From: Gammaproteobacteria bacterium
Lineage (GTDB): Bacteria > Pseudomonadota > Gammaproteobacteria > GRL18
Direction: 5' to 3'
DNA length: 53,430 bases
NCBI GenBank assembly: GCA_015488755.1
Contig: WFNB01000020.1
Coordinates: 1-53,430 of the forward strand
The position numbers were made by a program, and so were the translations under genes. Under the pieces are notes generated by a model. The model had not been told where the DNA came from. It did not search any database and saw only the letters and a list, made by a program, of their open reading frames with translations. Shown here in pieces: positions 36,167 to 47,300 of this stretch; position 1 is the stretch's first letter; the number at the start of each line of letters is the position of its first letter.

Positions 36167-36754
36167 TTAGAGGTCACTTGATTGTTGATATTGATTGATT
36201 AAAAACTGGGTGATTATACCGCTAACAATGCCAAGTATCACTGCAAAAGTAATTAAAATGGGTAATAGTTTGAATAATCCTGGATGAGGAATGAAAAAGT
36301 ACCATGCCATGAAGAACTGTCCAGCCATATGGCTGATTGAAGCGATAATGGCGTAGCCAATGGCACTGGGTTGGTAAGCTTGTTGATTTGTGGGTGTGCT
36401 ACTTAAGGATAATAATTTTAGAACTTTTTGTGGCCAATGTAGGTAAAAAGGAAGTTGGACTAGAGTGATGGCAAATAAACTCAATAATGCACCGCTTAAG
36501 CTCAGTAAAAAGGTAGGTGATAAAAAGGTGCCTAAAAGTAAACTGCTTATGATGACTCTCAGTAAACTGATCTGCAATGCACTTTGCCAGCCATATTGTA
36601 TAAAAGCAAACAAAGTGACGACATTGGCTAAGCCTGGTTTTATCCCCGGCAACGGGCTGGGAATGGCAGACTCAAAAATATGAATAGTGATCGCTAATGC
36701 CGCTAATAAGGCAATTTTGTGATCTTCTTGAGTGCTGATAAACTGTTGTTTCAT
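36167..36754 (-). CDS. Gx transporter family membrane protein (EetB-like)
   Basis: The 195-residue membrane protein has about five helices with the Gx_transp pattern: ALAITIHIFESAIPSPLPGIKPGLANVVTLFA is the family core, followed by SLLRVIISSLLLGTFLSPTFLLSLSGALLS. It is often labelled heptaprenyl diphosphate synthase component I, though no synthase activity is shown. In Gram-positive electron-transfer loci the same family appears as EetB. It overlaps the NusG domain II gene by 4 bases and is 11 bases from tonB. Confidence 0.85.
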   Translation of the reverse strand: MKQQFISTQEDHKIALLAALAITIHIFESAIPSPLPGIKPGLANVVTLFAFIQYGWQSALQISLLRVIISSLLLGTFLSPTFLLSLSGALLSLFAITLVQLPFYLHWPQKVLKLLSLSSTPTNQQAYQPSAIGYAIIASISHMAGQFFMAWYFFIPHPGLFKLLPILITFAVILGIVSGIITQFLINQYQQSSDL

Positions 36755-37182
36755 TGTTCACCCGCTATGGCATCAAAGGTATTTAATGAGCCTTTTAAGG
36801 TGATGCTAACACGATTGGGCAAACAGGCACTGGTCTCCTCAGGTGCTGATAGCCAGCCATGAAATACACAAAACTGATTGCGACATGGTGAGTGTATAAA
36901 ACGTGCTTTACCCTGTTTTATCTCAATGAGACTTAATCCCTTGTCGCCATGAATGCTGAGAATTTTATTCTGATTTAATGGGTACTCTAGTGGTGCTTTG
37001 TGGTTAATTTGAATCAGCACTCGATTTGCTTTTCCTTGGCTATCCGAGGTAAATAAGAAATGGCTATACAGCCAAAAACATAAGTAACTGGCTAATATAA
37101 TGATCAGAATGTCAGCTAATTTTAGCTTAAGTGGTGTGTCTATTATAATAAAAGAAGTGGCCTGTGACGTGTTGTTTTGCAT
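36751..37182 (-). CDS. NusG domain II-containing membrane-anchored protein (EetA-like)
   Basis: The 143-residue protein has an N-terminal helix (ADILIIILASYLCFWLYSHFLF) and an extracytosolic NusG domain II, with RFIHSPCRNQFCVFHGWLS carrying two cysteines and a typical ACLPNRVSITL end. Such proteins occur beside Gx transporters and ApbE in flavinylation and electron-transfer gene sets. It is not the transcription factor NusG. It follows apbE by 17 bases. Confidence 0.85.
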   Translation of the reverse strand: MQNNTSQATSFIIIDTPLKLKLADILIIILASYLCFWLYSHFLFTSDSQGKANRVLIQINHKAPLEYPLNQNKILSIHGDKGLSLIEIKQGKARFIHSPCRNQFCVFHGWLSAPEETSACLPNRVSITLKGSLNTFDAIAGEQ

Positions 37183-37199
37183 AGCCTGATCATAAGTAT

Positions 37200-38270
37200 T
37201 TATAAATGTACAACAATGGGTTTTTGATTGCCTAGTAACGTAATGCGTTGCGCCATGGCCGGTGACAGATAAATCTGACCATCATCAGCAATGAGCATAA
37301 CATAAGTAATCCCCATTTTTTTTGCAATCGTTGGCCAAAGCTTGGGGCCTGCTATAAAAAGTGCTGTTGATGCTGCATCAGCTAATGCGGCATCATTAGT
37401 GAGAACGGTGAGTGATTGGGTTCCTATCGCTGGATACCCCGTGCGAGGATCAATAATATGATGATAACGTTTTCCCTGAAACTCAAAGAAACGCTCATAG
37501 TTACCAGAAGTAAATAAAGACTCATTATCCTTTAATTCAATAGCAGCAATAATGTTTTCTGCTTGTGGATCACGCTTGTGGGCAGGATTTTTAATACCTA
37601 TACGCCAAGGTTTGCCATTTTTTGAGCCTAATACTTTAATATCACCACCAGCATTAATAAGGGCATTATTAATATGGTGTTGTCTAAGAATTTCGATCAT
37701 ATTTTCAATGGCAACCCCTTTAGCATAAGCTCCAAAGTCAAGAGCTACGGCCGAATTATTACTTTTGATCTGAGCTTGCTGAACAATAATATCACTCATT
37801 GTGGGTTTTTGTTTAAGTATTTGCTTGATTTTCTCTGCATCAGGTAAGGTAAATTGGTAGTGTTCATCTTCAATTTTATCAAATTGCCACAGCTTAATAA
37901 GTTGCCCAATTGCGGGATTAAATAAACCATTACTTTTTATGGATAATTGCTGTGACTCTTTAATTAATTCAATAATAGACTCAGATGTGGGAGAAAATTG
38001 TGACTTAACAAAGCTCTTATTAGCTTGTCCCAGCTCACCATTTAACCAAGGATGCCATTGCTCGTGCAGGGCCTCAAATTTATGACTGATAAGCTGAATT
38101 GTTTCTTCTGCTTGTTTTTTATCATCAGCGATAATACTAATATCGACTAAAGTACCAAAGGTAAATAGTTGTTGCTGTATTATTTGCTCATGCTTAGTTT
38201 GCTGGCAGGCTGTTACGAGTAACAATACACTGCTAAGGGCTAAGAAAGAAATGTTTTTCAGGTACTTCAT
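37200..38270 (-). CDS. apbE: FAD:protein FMN transferase ApbE (lipoprotein)
   Basis: The 356-residue enzyme transfers FMN from FAD to a Thr or Ser of periplasmic partner proteins. It has a lipoprotein signal (LSSVLLLVTACQQ), the flavin-binding motifs FGAYAKGVAIE, INAGGDIKVLG, TSGNYERFFEFQGKRYHHI, DPRTGYPA, and DAALADAASTALFI with the magnesium site. No target with an FMN-binding domain is seen in this window, so the acceptor (for example RnfG or NqrC) is elsewhere. It overlaps gshB by 4 bases. Confidence 0.94.
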   Translation of the reverse strand: MKYLKNISFLALSSVLLLVTACQQTKHEQIIQQQLFTFGTLVDISIIADDKKQAEETIQLISHKFEALHEQWHPWLNGELGQANKSFVKSQFSPTSESIIELIKESQQLSIKSNGLFNPAIGQLIKLWQFDKIEDEHYQFTLPDAEKIKQILKQKPTMSDIIVQQAQIKSNNSAVALDFGAYAKGVAIENMIEILRQHHINNALINAGGDIKVLGSKNGKPWRIGIKNPAHKRDPQAENIIAAIELKDNESLFTSGNYERFFEFQGKRYHHIIDPRTGYPAIGTQSLTVLTNDAALADAASTALFIAGPKLWPTIAKKMGITYVMLIADDGQIYLSPAMAQRITLLGNQKPIVVHL

Positions 38271-39235
38271 GTGCTTGCTTTTTTGGCAATCAAGTGTTCA
38301 ATTGCGTCCATAAGTAAGGCACTGATATTCAGTTGGTACAATGAATCCAGTTCTCGAATACAAGTCGGACTCGTTACATTAATTTCGGTAATGTAGTCAC
38401 CAATGACATCCATACCAACAAAAATAAGCCCCATGGCTTTTAGCTTTGGTGCTACCTGTTCACAGAGCCAGTAATCACGTTTGCTTAGTGCTAAGCCTTG
38501 ACCTGTGCCTCCGGCAGCGAGATTGCCCCGTGTTTCACCTTCTGGTGGGATACGTGCTAAGGCATAATCAACAGGAACACCATTAATAATAAGAATGCGC
38601 TTATCGCCTTGAGATATTTCAGGGATAAAGCGTTGTGCCATGATGTATTGGCTACTGTGCTGGGTCATAGTTTCTAAAATAACATTAAAGTTTGGGTCAT
38701 TGTCTTTAATTCTAAAAATAGAGTGCCCTCCCATACCACCCAAGGGTTTAACAATAATATCTTTATGCTGATTGAGGAAGTGTTTAAATTGATGTTTATT
38801 TCGGCTGACCAATGTTGGCACCGTACAATCGGGAAATTGATGAGTAAATAACTTCTCATTTGCATCGCGTAATGATTGAGGCTTATTGACCACTAAGGTA
38901 CCAGAACTTTCTGCCATTTCAAGGATATAAGTGGCGTAAATATACTCCATATCAAAGGGTGGATCTTTGCGCATTAAAATGGTATCTAAGCTTGCAAGTG
39001 GGATAATTTCTGGTGACTTGTCAATAAATTCAAACCAATGCCCAGCATCATCTGTAACGGATAAACGTCGTGTTGATGCCTTAGCCTGATTATTTTCGAT
39101 AAAAAGATCCGACATAGTGATATAGTAAATATCATATTGTCTATTTTGAGCTTCGAGCAACATGGCAAAGCTACTGTCTTTTTTTATATTGATGGATTCA
39201 ATTGCATCCATCACGATACCAAGTTTTATAGGCAT
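38267..39235 (-). CDS. gshB: Glutathione synthetase
   Basis: The 322-residue ATP-grasp ligase joins gamma-glutamylcysteine and glycine. Its landmarks are KLGIVMDAIESINIKKDSSF, MRKDPPFDMEYIYATYIL, VVNKPQSLRDANEKL, VKPLGGMGGHSIFRI, the loop RIPPEGETRGNLAAGG and ITEINVTSPTCIREL. It heads the ten-gene minus-strand operon that runs to pyrC' and is divergent from pilG. Confidence 0.96.
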   Translation of the reverse strand: MPIKLGIVMDAIESINIKKDSSFAMLLEAQNRQYDIYYITMSDLFIENNQAKASTRRLSVTDDAGHWFEFIDKSPEIIPLASLDTILMRKDPPFDMEYIYATYILEMAESSGTLVVNKPQSLRDANEKLFTHQFPDCTVPTLVSRNKHQFKHFLNQHKDIIVKPLGGMGGHSIFRIKDNDPNFNVILETMTQHSSQYIMAQRFIPEISQGDKRILIINGVPVDYALARIPPEGETRGNLAAGGTGQGLALSKRDYWLCEQVAPKLKAMGLIFVGMDVIGDYITEINVTSPTCIRELDSLYQLNISALLMDAIEHLIAKKAST

Positions 39236-39637
39236 GTGTTTCTCTGTCTCTTTGAATAAGATGGTAATTTTATTGGATAATAAAGTGAGTCTATGTTCTT
39301 AAGTATACCTCTAATTGCATGGATTAATTTAATTTTTTAAGGCATGCGAATAATAAATTTTCAGCCATATTATAATATAAGAAACTGCTTAATAATCAAG
39401 CTATAATCTGTTCAATTTGTTCACAATGTCAATAGATTTATGGTATTTTTTTATGTTTTACTGCATGTTACGCAAATTTATTAAAAGAATTATCAAAAAG
39501 GATGGTATGTCATCGAAAGTTATGCTAAAAATAGCTTTTGTTAAATCCATTTTTAGCCGAGAGTGACTTTAAAATAAGGCTGAGCTTTAATTTTATAAAG
39601 TCATTTAAGTGATCACACCGTTTTTATGGGGGAGTAC
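39236..39637. promoter_or_regulatory. 402-base region between divergent gshB and pilG
   Basis: This AT-rich stretch must hold the promoters of the gshB operon and the Pil-Chp operon. A TATAAT at 39402-39407 points towards pilG but lacks a good -35 partner. TGACTTTAAAAT (39564-39575) and ATTTTATAAAGTCA (39590-39603) form an imperfect hairpin about 35 bases before the pilG start. A basic 37-codon frame at 39453-39566 has no ribosome site. I see nothing else convincing. Confidence 0.4.
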
Positions 39638-40036
39638 GTGGGAATTTCTGATTCAAATATCTTGGATGGCTTTAAAGTAATGATCATCGATGATAGTAAA
39701 ACAATTCGTCGTACCGCTGAAACCTTATTGAAAAAATCAGGCTGTGAAGTGGTTACTGCAACTGATGGCTTTGAAGCACTTTCAAAAATTCTAGAACATC
39801 GACCTAGTATTATTTTTGTAGATATTATGATGCCTAGGCTTGATGGTTATCAAACATGTGCCCTCATTAAAAATAATAAAATGTTTAAAGATACGCCAGT
39901 CATTATGTTATCAAGTAAAGACGGATTGTTTGATCGTGCCCGTGGTAGAATTGTCGGTTCTGAGCAATACTTAACAAAACCGTTTACTAAAGATGAACTA
40001 TTGGGTGCGATTACTAAATATGTTGGCAATAATTAA
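39638..40036 (+). CDS. pilG: Twitching response regulator PilG
   Basis: The single-domain CheY-like receiver has KVMIIDDSKTIRRTAETLLKKSGC, the phospho-accepting Asp in IIFVDIMMPRLDGYQ, the switch Ser in VIMLSSKDG and the Lys in YLTKPFTKDEL. PilG promotes pilus extension and cAMP signalling. I chose the GTG at 39638 because GGGGGAG lies directly upstream. The ATG at 39626 contains that ribosome site and has none of its own. It is the first gene of the pilGHIJK-chpABC operon. Confidence 0.95.
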   Translation: MGISDSNILDGFKVMIIDDSKTIRRTAETLLKKSGCEVVTATDGFEALSKILEHRPSIIFVDIMMPRLDGYQTCALIKNNKMFKDTPVIMLSSKDGLFDRARGRIVGSEQYLTKPFTKDELLGAITKYVGNN

Positions 40037-40111
40037 ACTATTTGTTGTATCGCTACTGCTAATGGCTGGTTGGCAGTTACTATCTAACGTTATTATAGAG
40101 AGATGTTTAAA

Positions 40112-40477
40112 ATGGCACATATCCTAGTTGTAGATGATTCACCTACAGAAACGCATATTATATCGACAACCCTAGAGAAACAGGGGCATAAAATTTCTAC
40201 TGCAGTAGATGGCAAGGACGGTGTAGAAAAAGCAACTGAAATTAAGCCTGATCTGATTTTAATGGATGTTGTTATGCCCGAACTTAATGGTTTTCAAGCG
40301 ACTCGTCAATTAAATAAACAAGATTCAACGGCACATATTCCCGTTATTATGGTCACTACAAAGGATCAAAAAACAGATAAAATGTGGGCAGAAAGACAAG
40401 GTGCCAAGGGGTATATAACCAAACCTTTTGTTGCTGATGATTTAATTCAAGAAGTTAATCGATTGCTACTATCCTAA
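40112..40477 (+). CDS. pilH: Twitching response regulator PilH
   Basis: The 121-residue CheY-like receiver starts MAHILVVDDSPTETHIIS, with the phospho-accepting Asp in LILMDVVMPELNGF, VTTKDQKTDKMWAERQGAKG and the Lys in YITKPF. PilH opposes PilG and acts on the retraction side or as a phosphate sink. The ATG at 40112 fits the family start and has GAGAGA upstream; an ATG at 40103 would add MFK. Confidence 0.95.
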   Translation: MAHILVVDDSPTETHIISTTLEKQGHKISTAVDGKDGVEKATEIKPDLILMDVVMPELNGFQATRQLNKQDSTAHIPVIMVTTKDQKTDKMWAERQGAKGYITKPFVADDLIQEVNRLLLS

Positions 40478-40522
40478 ACAAATAGTCATTATTAATAAGA
40501 ATTTATTTTATCAGGAAATAGA

Positions 40523-41086
40523 ATGGCTTCTCAGTCGTTAATTAGTCAACCCAAAAATACTCAGCAAATTATCCGTCTGCTCCAGCAGATGGAAGAGTAT
40601 AGTCGGAATAATGCTGCCCCTTTACCACTCAATGAGGAAGTCCGAACTTTGTGGTCAGGAATTGGTTTTCGGATTGCTCAGCATCATTTTGTTGTCTCTA
40701 TGGAGTTTGTCAGGGAAATAATGAAATATCCAAGCGTCTCTCAAGTGCCCGGAAGTAAAGAATGGGTGAGAGGTATTGCTAATGTCCGTGGTAATTTGTT
40801 ACCTATCTTTGATTTACAGGGTTTTTTGGGAAAAGTATTGACCCCAGTGAAAAGAGAAACCCGTGTTTTATCTATTGCTAGAGATAAGCTTTCAGCAGGA
40901 TTAATTGTTGATGAAATCTACGGCATGAAATATTTTGATCAATCCCTCTTTGATGCACACATTGGGCGTGATATGAAGTGGAGTGATTTTTTTAGTGGTG
41001 GTTATGAGGTAGATGGTAAAAACTGGATGGTGTTTAATATGCAGCAGCTTGTTGAGAGCAGGGATTTCTTAAATGTAGCCAGTTAA
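40523..41086 (+). CDS. pilI: PilI, CheW-like coupling protein
   Basis: The 187-residue coupling protein carries a CheW domain (GIGFRIAQHHFVVSMEFVREIM, then GIANVRGNLLPIFDLQGFLG). It links the receptor PilJ to the kinase ChpA. It sits between pilH and pilJ with short gaps, and TCAGGAAATAG provides a ribosome site. Confidence 0.94.
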   Translation: MASQSLISQPKNTQQIIRLLQQMEEYSRNNAAPLPLNEEVRTLWSGIGFRIAQHHFVVSMEFVREIMKYPSVSQVPGSKEWVRGIANVRGNLLPIFDLQGFLGKVLTPVKRETRVLSIARDKLSAGLIVDEIYGMKYFDQSLFDAHIGRDMKWSDFFSGGYEVDGKNWMVFNMQQLVESRDFLNVAS

Positions 41087-41170
41087 TGAAGTAAAGTGCG
41101 TTATCGAAGTTGAAAATATAAAATTAAAATTAAAAATCTCTGCAAGTGATGATTTAGGAGCGGATTAAAA

Positions 41171-43207
41171 ATGCAAGGTGAAACTACAAATAAAAAGAGC
41201 GTCTATTTGCCCTTTGTTCTTCTGGTAGTCTTTGTGGTTGCCATGGTGGTTGCTTATTGGCTGGCCTTTGAAAAGGACAATAATGATTCTCAGTACCTTT
41301 CTCTGGTTGTTGAACAAAGGGTACTTTCTCAGGGAATGGCGAAGTCAGCAACATTGGCTGCTGCAGGTAATGAGAGTGCCTTTTTAACTCTGCGAAAATA
41401 CCAGAAAGAATTTGCCCGTAATATGTCTCAACTCGCCAAGCTTGTAGATGAAACAGGGGGGCAGGCCGCTTTACCTGAAAAAGTTGCTAAATCTTATGAA
41501 TCACTCAATAAGACATGGAAAAATTACAATAATCATATTGAAACTATTGTAAAAAGTCAGGATACCATTCTTATTCTATCTGATGATATTAGAGCAATTA
41601 ATGAGCAAATGCCTGATATGCTTAATGCCTCAAATGAGGTAGCAGAAATACTGGTTGATAGTAATGCACCGACTCGCCAAGTTTACCTAGCTAGTCAGCA
41701 GCTTATGTTTATCGAACGAATTACTGGCAATATTTCAGTTATGATGTCTGGTAGCAATGATGCAGCACAAAGTGCACAGCGTTTTGGTTTGGATACGGCA
41801 ACCTTTAAGCGAGTTTTGGATTCGCTACTTAATGGCAGTAAAATGTTGGGTGTGGGTCAGGTAGAAGACCCAGATGCAGCAGAGTTATTAGCAGAGATTG
41901 CTAATTTATATGATGAAATTAAGACTAAAATTGCTGATATTCTAGAACGTTCTCCTGAAACATTTGAAATTAATAATAGTGCCCTTGCGCTGTACAATAA
42001 TTCAGATAATTTATTGCAACAGATTGTTACCCTAGGTAAGAACTATCAGGAAGTTGTCGCAGATGATGATACCTTATCTTTAATTGGTAATGGTCTTTCT
42101 GTTGCATCTATGTTGATGTTTTTCTTAATCGGTGGAGTTTTGATTTCTCAGGAAAAGCGTATTGCCAAAGACACAGAGAAACAACGTAATGAAGTTGAAG
42201 CTCAGAATAATCGAAATGAAGCAGCGATTATGCGTCTACTTGATGAAATGGGAGCCTTGGCCGATGGTGACTTGACTGCTCACGCAACTGTGACAGAAGA
42301 TATTACTGGGGCTATTGCAGATTCTATTAACTACACGATTGATGCTTTAAGAAGCCTGGTAACACAGATTAATGATACCACCGTACAAGTATCATCAGCG
42401 GCACATGAAACACAGGCAACGGCTATGCACTTAGCTGAGGCCAGTAACCAGCAAGCAACACAGATTACCACAGCGAGTACTGCGGTTAATGAGATGGCAA
42501 ACTCTATTGAGGAAGTATCATCAAACTCAAATGATTTGGCAAACGAAGCAAGTAAATCGGTTGAAATTGCGAATAAAGGTTCAAAAGTGGTACAAGATAC
42601 CATTAGTGGTATGGATACCATTCGTGAACAAATTCAAGAAACATCAAAACGAATCAAACGTCTAGGTGAATCATCACAAGAAATTGGTGATATCGTTGAG
42701 ATTATTAATGATATTTCAGAACAAACCAATATTCTGGCGTTGAATGCAGCGATTCAGGCCGCCATGGCGGGTGATGCTGGTCGGGGTTTCGCCGTTGTTG
42801 CAGATGAGGTTCAGCGACTTGCAGAACGTTCAGGTAATGCCACCAAACAGATTGAGGCTCTGGTAAAAACCATTCAGGCTGACACCAATGAAGCGGTTAT
42901 CTCTATGGAACGAAGTACTTCTGAAGTGGTTCAAGGGGCACAACTGGCACAAAATGCGGGTGGTGCTCTGGAAGAAATTGAGCATGTATCTTCCTCTCTG
43001 GCTAAATTGATTCAGGCAATTTCTGATACTACCAGACAGCAGTCTATCGCAGCAGTTAGTATTTCAGACTCAATGAACGTGGTACAGGAAATCACCACCC
43101 AAACATCTGCAGGTACTAATGAAACAGCGGCGTCTATTGGTAACTTGGCTGAGTTAGCGAATGAATTAAGACAGTCAGTTGCAGGTTTTACATTACCTAA
43201 TAGCTAA
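41171..43207 (+). CDS. pilJ: Methyl-accepting chemotaxis protein PilJ
   Basis: The 678-residue receptor has helices at about 12-32 and 303-326 that flank a helical periplasmic sensor related to PilJ/NarX type. A HAMP region and a signalling domain follow, with the conserved tip [20 protein letters not shown] near 519-540. QA in place of EA at the tip, and [20 protein letters not shown], are typical of PilJ. It senses surface or pilin-linked signals for the ChpA kinase. Ribosome site TTAGGAGCG precedes the ATG. Confidence 0.95.
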   Translation: MQGETTNKKSVYLPFVLLVVFVVAMVVAYWLAFEKDNNDSQYLSLVVEQRVLSQGMAKSATLAAAGNESAFLTLRKYQKEFARNMSQLAKLVDETGGQAALPEKVAKSYESLNKTWKNYNNHIETIVKSQDTILILSDDIRAINEQMPDMLNASNEVAEILVDSNAPTRQVYLASQQLMFIERITGNISVMMSGSNDAAQSAQRFGLDTATFKRVLDSLLNGSKMLGVGQVEDPDAAELLAEIANLYDEIKTKIADILERSPETFEINNSALALYNNSDNLLQQIVTLGKNYQEVVADDDTLSLIGNGLSVASMLMFFLIGGVLISQEKRIAKDTEKQRNEVEAQNNRNEAAIMRLLDEMGALADGDLTAHATVTEDITGAIADSINYTIDALRSLVTQINDTTVQVSSAAHETQATAMHLAEASNQQATQITTASTAVNEMANSIEEVSSNSNDLANEASKSVEIANKGSKVVQDTISGMDTIREQIQETSKRIKRLGESSQEIGDIVEIINDISEQTNILALNAAIQAAMAGDAGRGFAVVADEVQRLAERSGNATKQIEALVKTIQADTNEAVISMERSTSEVVQGAQLAQNAGGALEEIEHVSSSLAKLIQAISDTTRQQSIAAVSISDSMNVVQEITTQTSAGTNETAASIGNLAELANELRQSVAGFTLPNS

Positions 43208-43252
43208 AATTTTACGTATGTTAAATAAATATAAAATGAGATTTGAGATCCT

Positions 43253-44137
43253 ATGGCTGCACTAAATGGCACTCTATCATGTTTTGAAAAAATGGATGAT
43301 GTTTTATTTAACTCGTGGACTTCATTACTAGAAGAAAGAACAGGGATGTATCTCCCTAAAGAGCAACGTTCTTTTCTTGAGACCAATCTTGGTTTAAGAA
43401 TGAAGGAAATAGGGATGCAGGATTATGCGAGCTATTACCAGCATCTACAGTCAGGTGAAGAATCAGGAAAGCATGAGTGGTTAACTTTGGTTGATCGCTT
43501 AACAGTCCATGAAACCCGTTTTTTTCGCCATCAACCTTCCCTTGATTTACTGGAACAAATTATTTTACCAAAGTTGCTAACTAGTCAATCAGATAGAAAC
43601 CAGTTGCAGATTTGGAGTGCCGGTTGTTCCACAGGTGAAGAAGTTTATACCTTAGCAATGGTAATAGAACAATTCATGAAAAGGCATTTTTATGATGAAA
43701 ATTGTTATCTTGCTGTTACTGGAATGGACATTAGCATACCAGCATTAAGTGTCGCTAAAAAAGCGGTTTACAATCATTATAAAATTCGTGATGTGCCCAG
43801 TAGTTATTTAAAAGAATACTTTATTGAGCAAGACAATGGGCATTATCAAGTGCTTGATGCTTTGAAAAAAAGAGTGTGCTTTGTTCCTTTTAATATTATT
43901 GATATTAAAAAGGCACTTTTGGGGACAATGGATATTATATTTTGTCAAAATGTATTGATTTATTTTAAGAGTGCTACTCGAAAAAAAATTATCCAACAAC
44001 TGGTCGAACGCTTAAAACCAGGTGGCTTTTTAGTATTGGGGGCAGGAGAATCTCTGGGTAATCCACATCCCGAGTTAATAAAGATTGATTTTCCTAATAC
44101 ATTAGCTTTTTTAAAAGAGCCAAGCAGTAGTAAATAG
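43253..44137 (+). CDS. pilK: PilK, CheR-type chemoreceptor methyltransferase
   Basis: The 294-residue enzyme methylates glutamates of PilJ with SAM. An all-helical N-terminal domain reaches to about 85, with VDRLTVHETRFFRHQPSLD. The SAM motif is IWSAGCSTGEEVYTLAMV, then TGMDISIPALSVAKKAVYN and IIFCQNVLIYFKSATRKKI. Its counterpart demethylase is ChpB downstream. Confidence 0.94.
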   Translation: MAALNGTLSCFEKMDDVLFNSWTSLLEERTGMYLPKEQRSFLETNLGLRMKEIGMQDYASYYQHLQSGEESGKHEWLTLVDRLTVHETRFFRHQPSLDLLEQIILPKLLTSQSDRNQLQIWSAGCSTGEEVYTLAMVIEQFMKRHFYDENCYLAVTGMDISIPALSVAKKAVYNHYKIRDVPSSYLKEYFIEQDNGHYQVLDALKKRVCFVPFNIIDIKKALLGTMDIIFCQNVLIYFKSATRKKIIQQLVERLKPGGFLVLGAGESLGNPHPELIKIDFPNTLAFLKEPSSSK

Positions 44138-44310
44138 CTTACTTATGTTATAGATAGTTGTAAAAATATGGCTCTTACAAGTGGTCTAGTCATTATAAAT
44201 AATAAGGGCATGGGAAAAAAGATAAAGAATAATTCACTTCTTTTTTTCTAAGCATCTAAAAAGCAATAACATCAATCTTGATGTACTAAAAATAAGATTT
44301 TGGAGCAGAA

Positions 44311-47300
44311 ATGTCGACCGATTTTGAACATGGTGGCCTAAAGTGGGTAGTTGATGAGATTTATGAGACCCTTAAACAGGCCCGCGTGCATTTTGAATCA
44401 TTCGTTGAGGATGCAGAGGATAGCACTCAGTTGCAATTCTGTACAACCTATTTACATCAGGTTTCTGGAAGCTTAAACATGCTAGAGCTTGGTGGTGCAT
44501 CGCTTCTTGCAGAAGAAATGGAGCTCTTATCCCAAAAAATTTATGATGAACCTAATATTCGAAATGAAGAAACGTATGAACTTTTAATGCGTTCTCTGAT
44601 CCAACTTCCAGACTACCTTGAGCGCTTAGAACGCGGTGCACGTGATCTACCAATGGTATTACTACCATTGCTGAATGATATTAGAGCGATCCGTGGTGAA
44701 ACCTTATTAACAGAGGGGGCAGTTTTTTCGGTTGATTTAAGTTTAGATCATGTTGTTCCCGAAAAAGATAATGGTATTAATCCTGGACTTTTAGCAAAAA
44801 AAATACGCCAATACTATCATGTTGGTTTATTAGGTTGGTATCGTGATACGAATAATATCGTTAGTATCAATAAAATAAAAAAAGTTATTTATAAATTAAA
44901 AGAAACGGTTAAAACACCTAGCTATTACCAATTGTTTAGTTTAATGGACGCCTTTATTGATGGCTTAATGGATAAAGGGATTGAGTCAAGTGCATCAACA
45001 AAATTTCTGCTAGGACAAGCCGATCACTACATAAAATTATTAATTGATGTGGGTGAGTCCACGGATAATTTTACTTCCTCAGATGAAAAATCATTACAGA
45101 ATCTAAAGAAAAATCTACTCTTTTATATTGCTAATAGTAAGACATCCAGTGTTGCTATCGATGCAATTTTTAGTGCCTATAAATTGTCTGAACTACTCCC
45201 TGATGAGGCTGAGCTTGAGGATGCAAAAGCCAGTATGGGTGGGGCTAATGCCGATTTAATGAGTGCTGTTACAGATGTTATTTTAACCGATTTGTCAGCT
45301 GTTAAAGAACAATTGGATGTCTTTGTTAGAAACATACATGAACCCGATGGTTCACTATCTGCTGAAAACGCTACTCTTCTAGAAGGGAGTGAGCACAGAG
45401 AAAACTTGCAGAATATCGTTGTAACCATGGCGCAGATTTCCGATACGCTTGCCATGTTAGGAAAAAATACACCTAGGAATGTACTTCAGGAGAAAATAGA
45501 ACTATTAAAATTAATGCTGACGGATGGTTTTGAACCTGAACGCAAAACTTTGATGGAAGTTGCCAGCGCATTATTGTTTGTTGAGTCATCTGTTTCTGAA
45601 ATGGGGCATGGACATTTATTTAGCAACTCTGAGGAAGATGTTGATTTGTCAAAAATTGAAATGACAAGTCAGGAAAAAGATGAGCTACTTAAAGTTGCTA
45701 TTAAGGAATCAAAAATAGAGCTTATTTCGATAAAAGAAAGTATTGTGTTTCTTATTGATGCTTTTGCTAATGGGACACAAACTACAGAAAAAAATGATCA
45801 GACAATCCTTTCAATTATCAACGGGTTGCAGTCGATTTGTGGTGTGCTTGATATTCTTGGGAATGAAAATGGTAGTAACATTGTAAAAGATTGTGCCACT
45901 TTTGTTCAGGAAAAAATGATTATTGGTAATGCGATTGTCGAAGAAGATAAACAGCATTCTTTGGCGGATACCATAACCGCATTAGAATATTACCTTGATG
46001 CTGTTGCTAGGAAGCAGAAAGATCTTTCAGTTATTGAAAGTGTTGCCCAAGCAGGAATCGATCAATTATTTGATCGAGTAAGTAATGACTCTGAATTTGA
46101 ATCAGAACTTAGTAAGACTCTTTCACTTTGGATGAAAGATGTTGCTAATGTGCAAGTAAAAGATAATTTACTTGCAGAAGTAGAGTCAATTATTGCACAA
46201 GTAAAATTATTACAGAATGAGCATGCTGAAGAGATTGCTCAACAAATGAATTCAATGATTTCTCTGGTTGGAAATGATCAAAGCTCACTCAGTGATGATA
46301 TATCAAGTACCTTACGATGGGCGACAGAGACTCTAAACCGTATTATTAGTAAAGCGACTCAACAGGAAACGCTTGAAGTTGCAGATAATAATACTCTGGA
46401 AAACGAAAAAAAAAGTATTGAGTTAGAAGAAAATACCACAACTTCTTCTCCCCTTCTTGATTTAGAACAAGACCTCCCTCCTAAACAGATAGATATTGAT
46501 AATGCTTTTGTTGAAGAAGCATTTACCATTGAAGCTGGCTTGGATGTGACTGATATTCAGCTAGAAGAAGCACCTTTTGCTGAAACTACAGAACAAAATA
46601 ATAGCCCAGAAATAGAAATTATAGAGCCCTTGCTAGATGCAGAGCCATTAGCCGATGAGCTGCCTTTAGTAGATTTAGAGCCTTTAGCGGACAAACAAGA
46701 GCCTTTAGCGGACAAACACAAACAAGAGGTTTTAGCAGACAAAAAAGAACCTTCAGATGATGAGCTAGAGCCTTTATCCGAGAAAGAGGTTCAAGAAGTA
46801 TTTGTTCGAGTAGATGAACCTGCTAAAGATTATCCTGATATAAAGAAAGTCGGTTTATCTGATGATATTGATGAGGAAATAATAGAAATATTTATTGAAG
46901 AAGCTCAGGAAGAAATAGAAAAAATATCTGAGCTATTTCCCAAATGGAAAAATTCTTCTGATAATGATCTACTAACTGAAATGCGTCGCTCTTATCATAC
47001 ATTAAAGGGAAGTGGCCGTTTGGTTGGTGCCTATGAGCTTGGAGAGTTCTCCTGGGCATTTGAAAATATGATGAATCGAATTATTGATAATACGATTGTC
47101 ACTAATGAATTACACTTTGCAATTGTTCAAAAAAGTATTGAAATGTTACCTGAAATGGTTGAAGCTTTTGAACAACAAAGGCTTTCAAATGTAGATTCTT
47201 CTCGTTTTGCTGCTTATGCTGACTTGCTAAGTCAAGGAGAAGCCTTTGATGTGCGCTATATTACAGAAGATATTCCTGAAACATCAGATGCTAGCCAAGC

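Noticed and set aside
39453-39566. A 37-codon basic frame between gshB and pilG
   Set aside because: No ribosome site, no recognisable family, and AT-rich DNA makes such frames common by chance.
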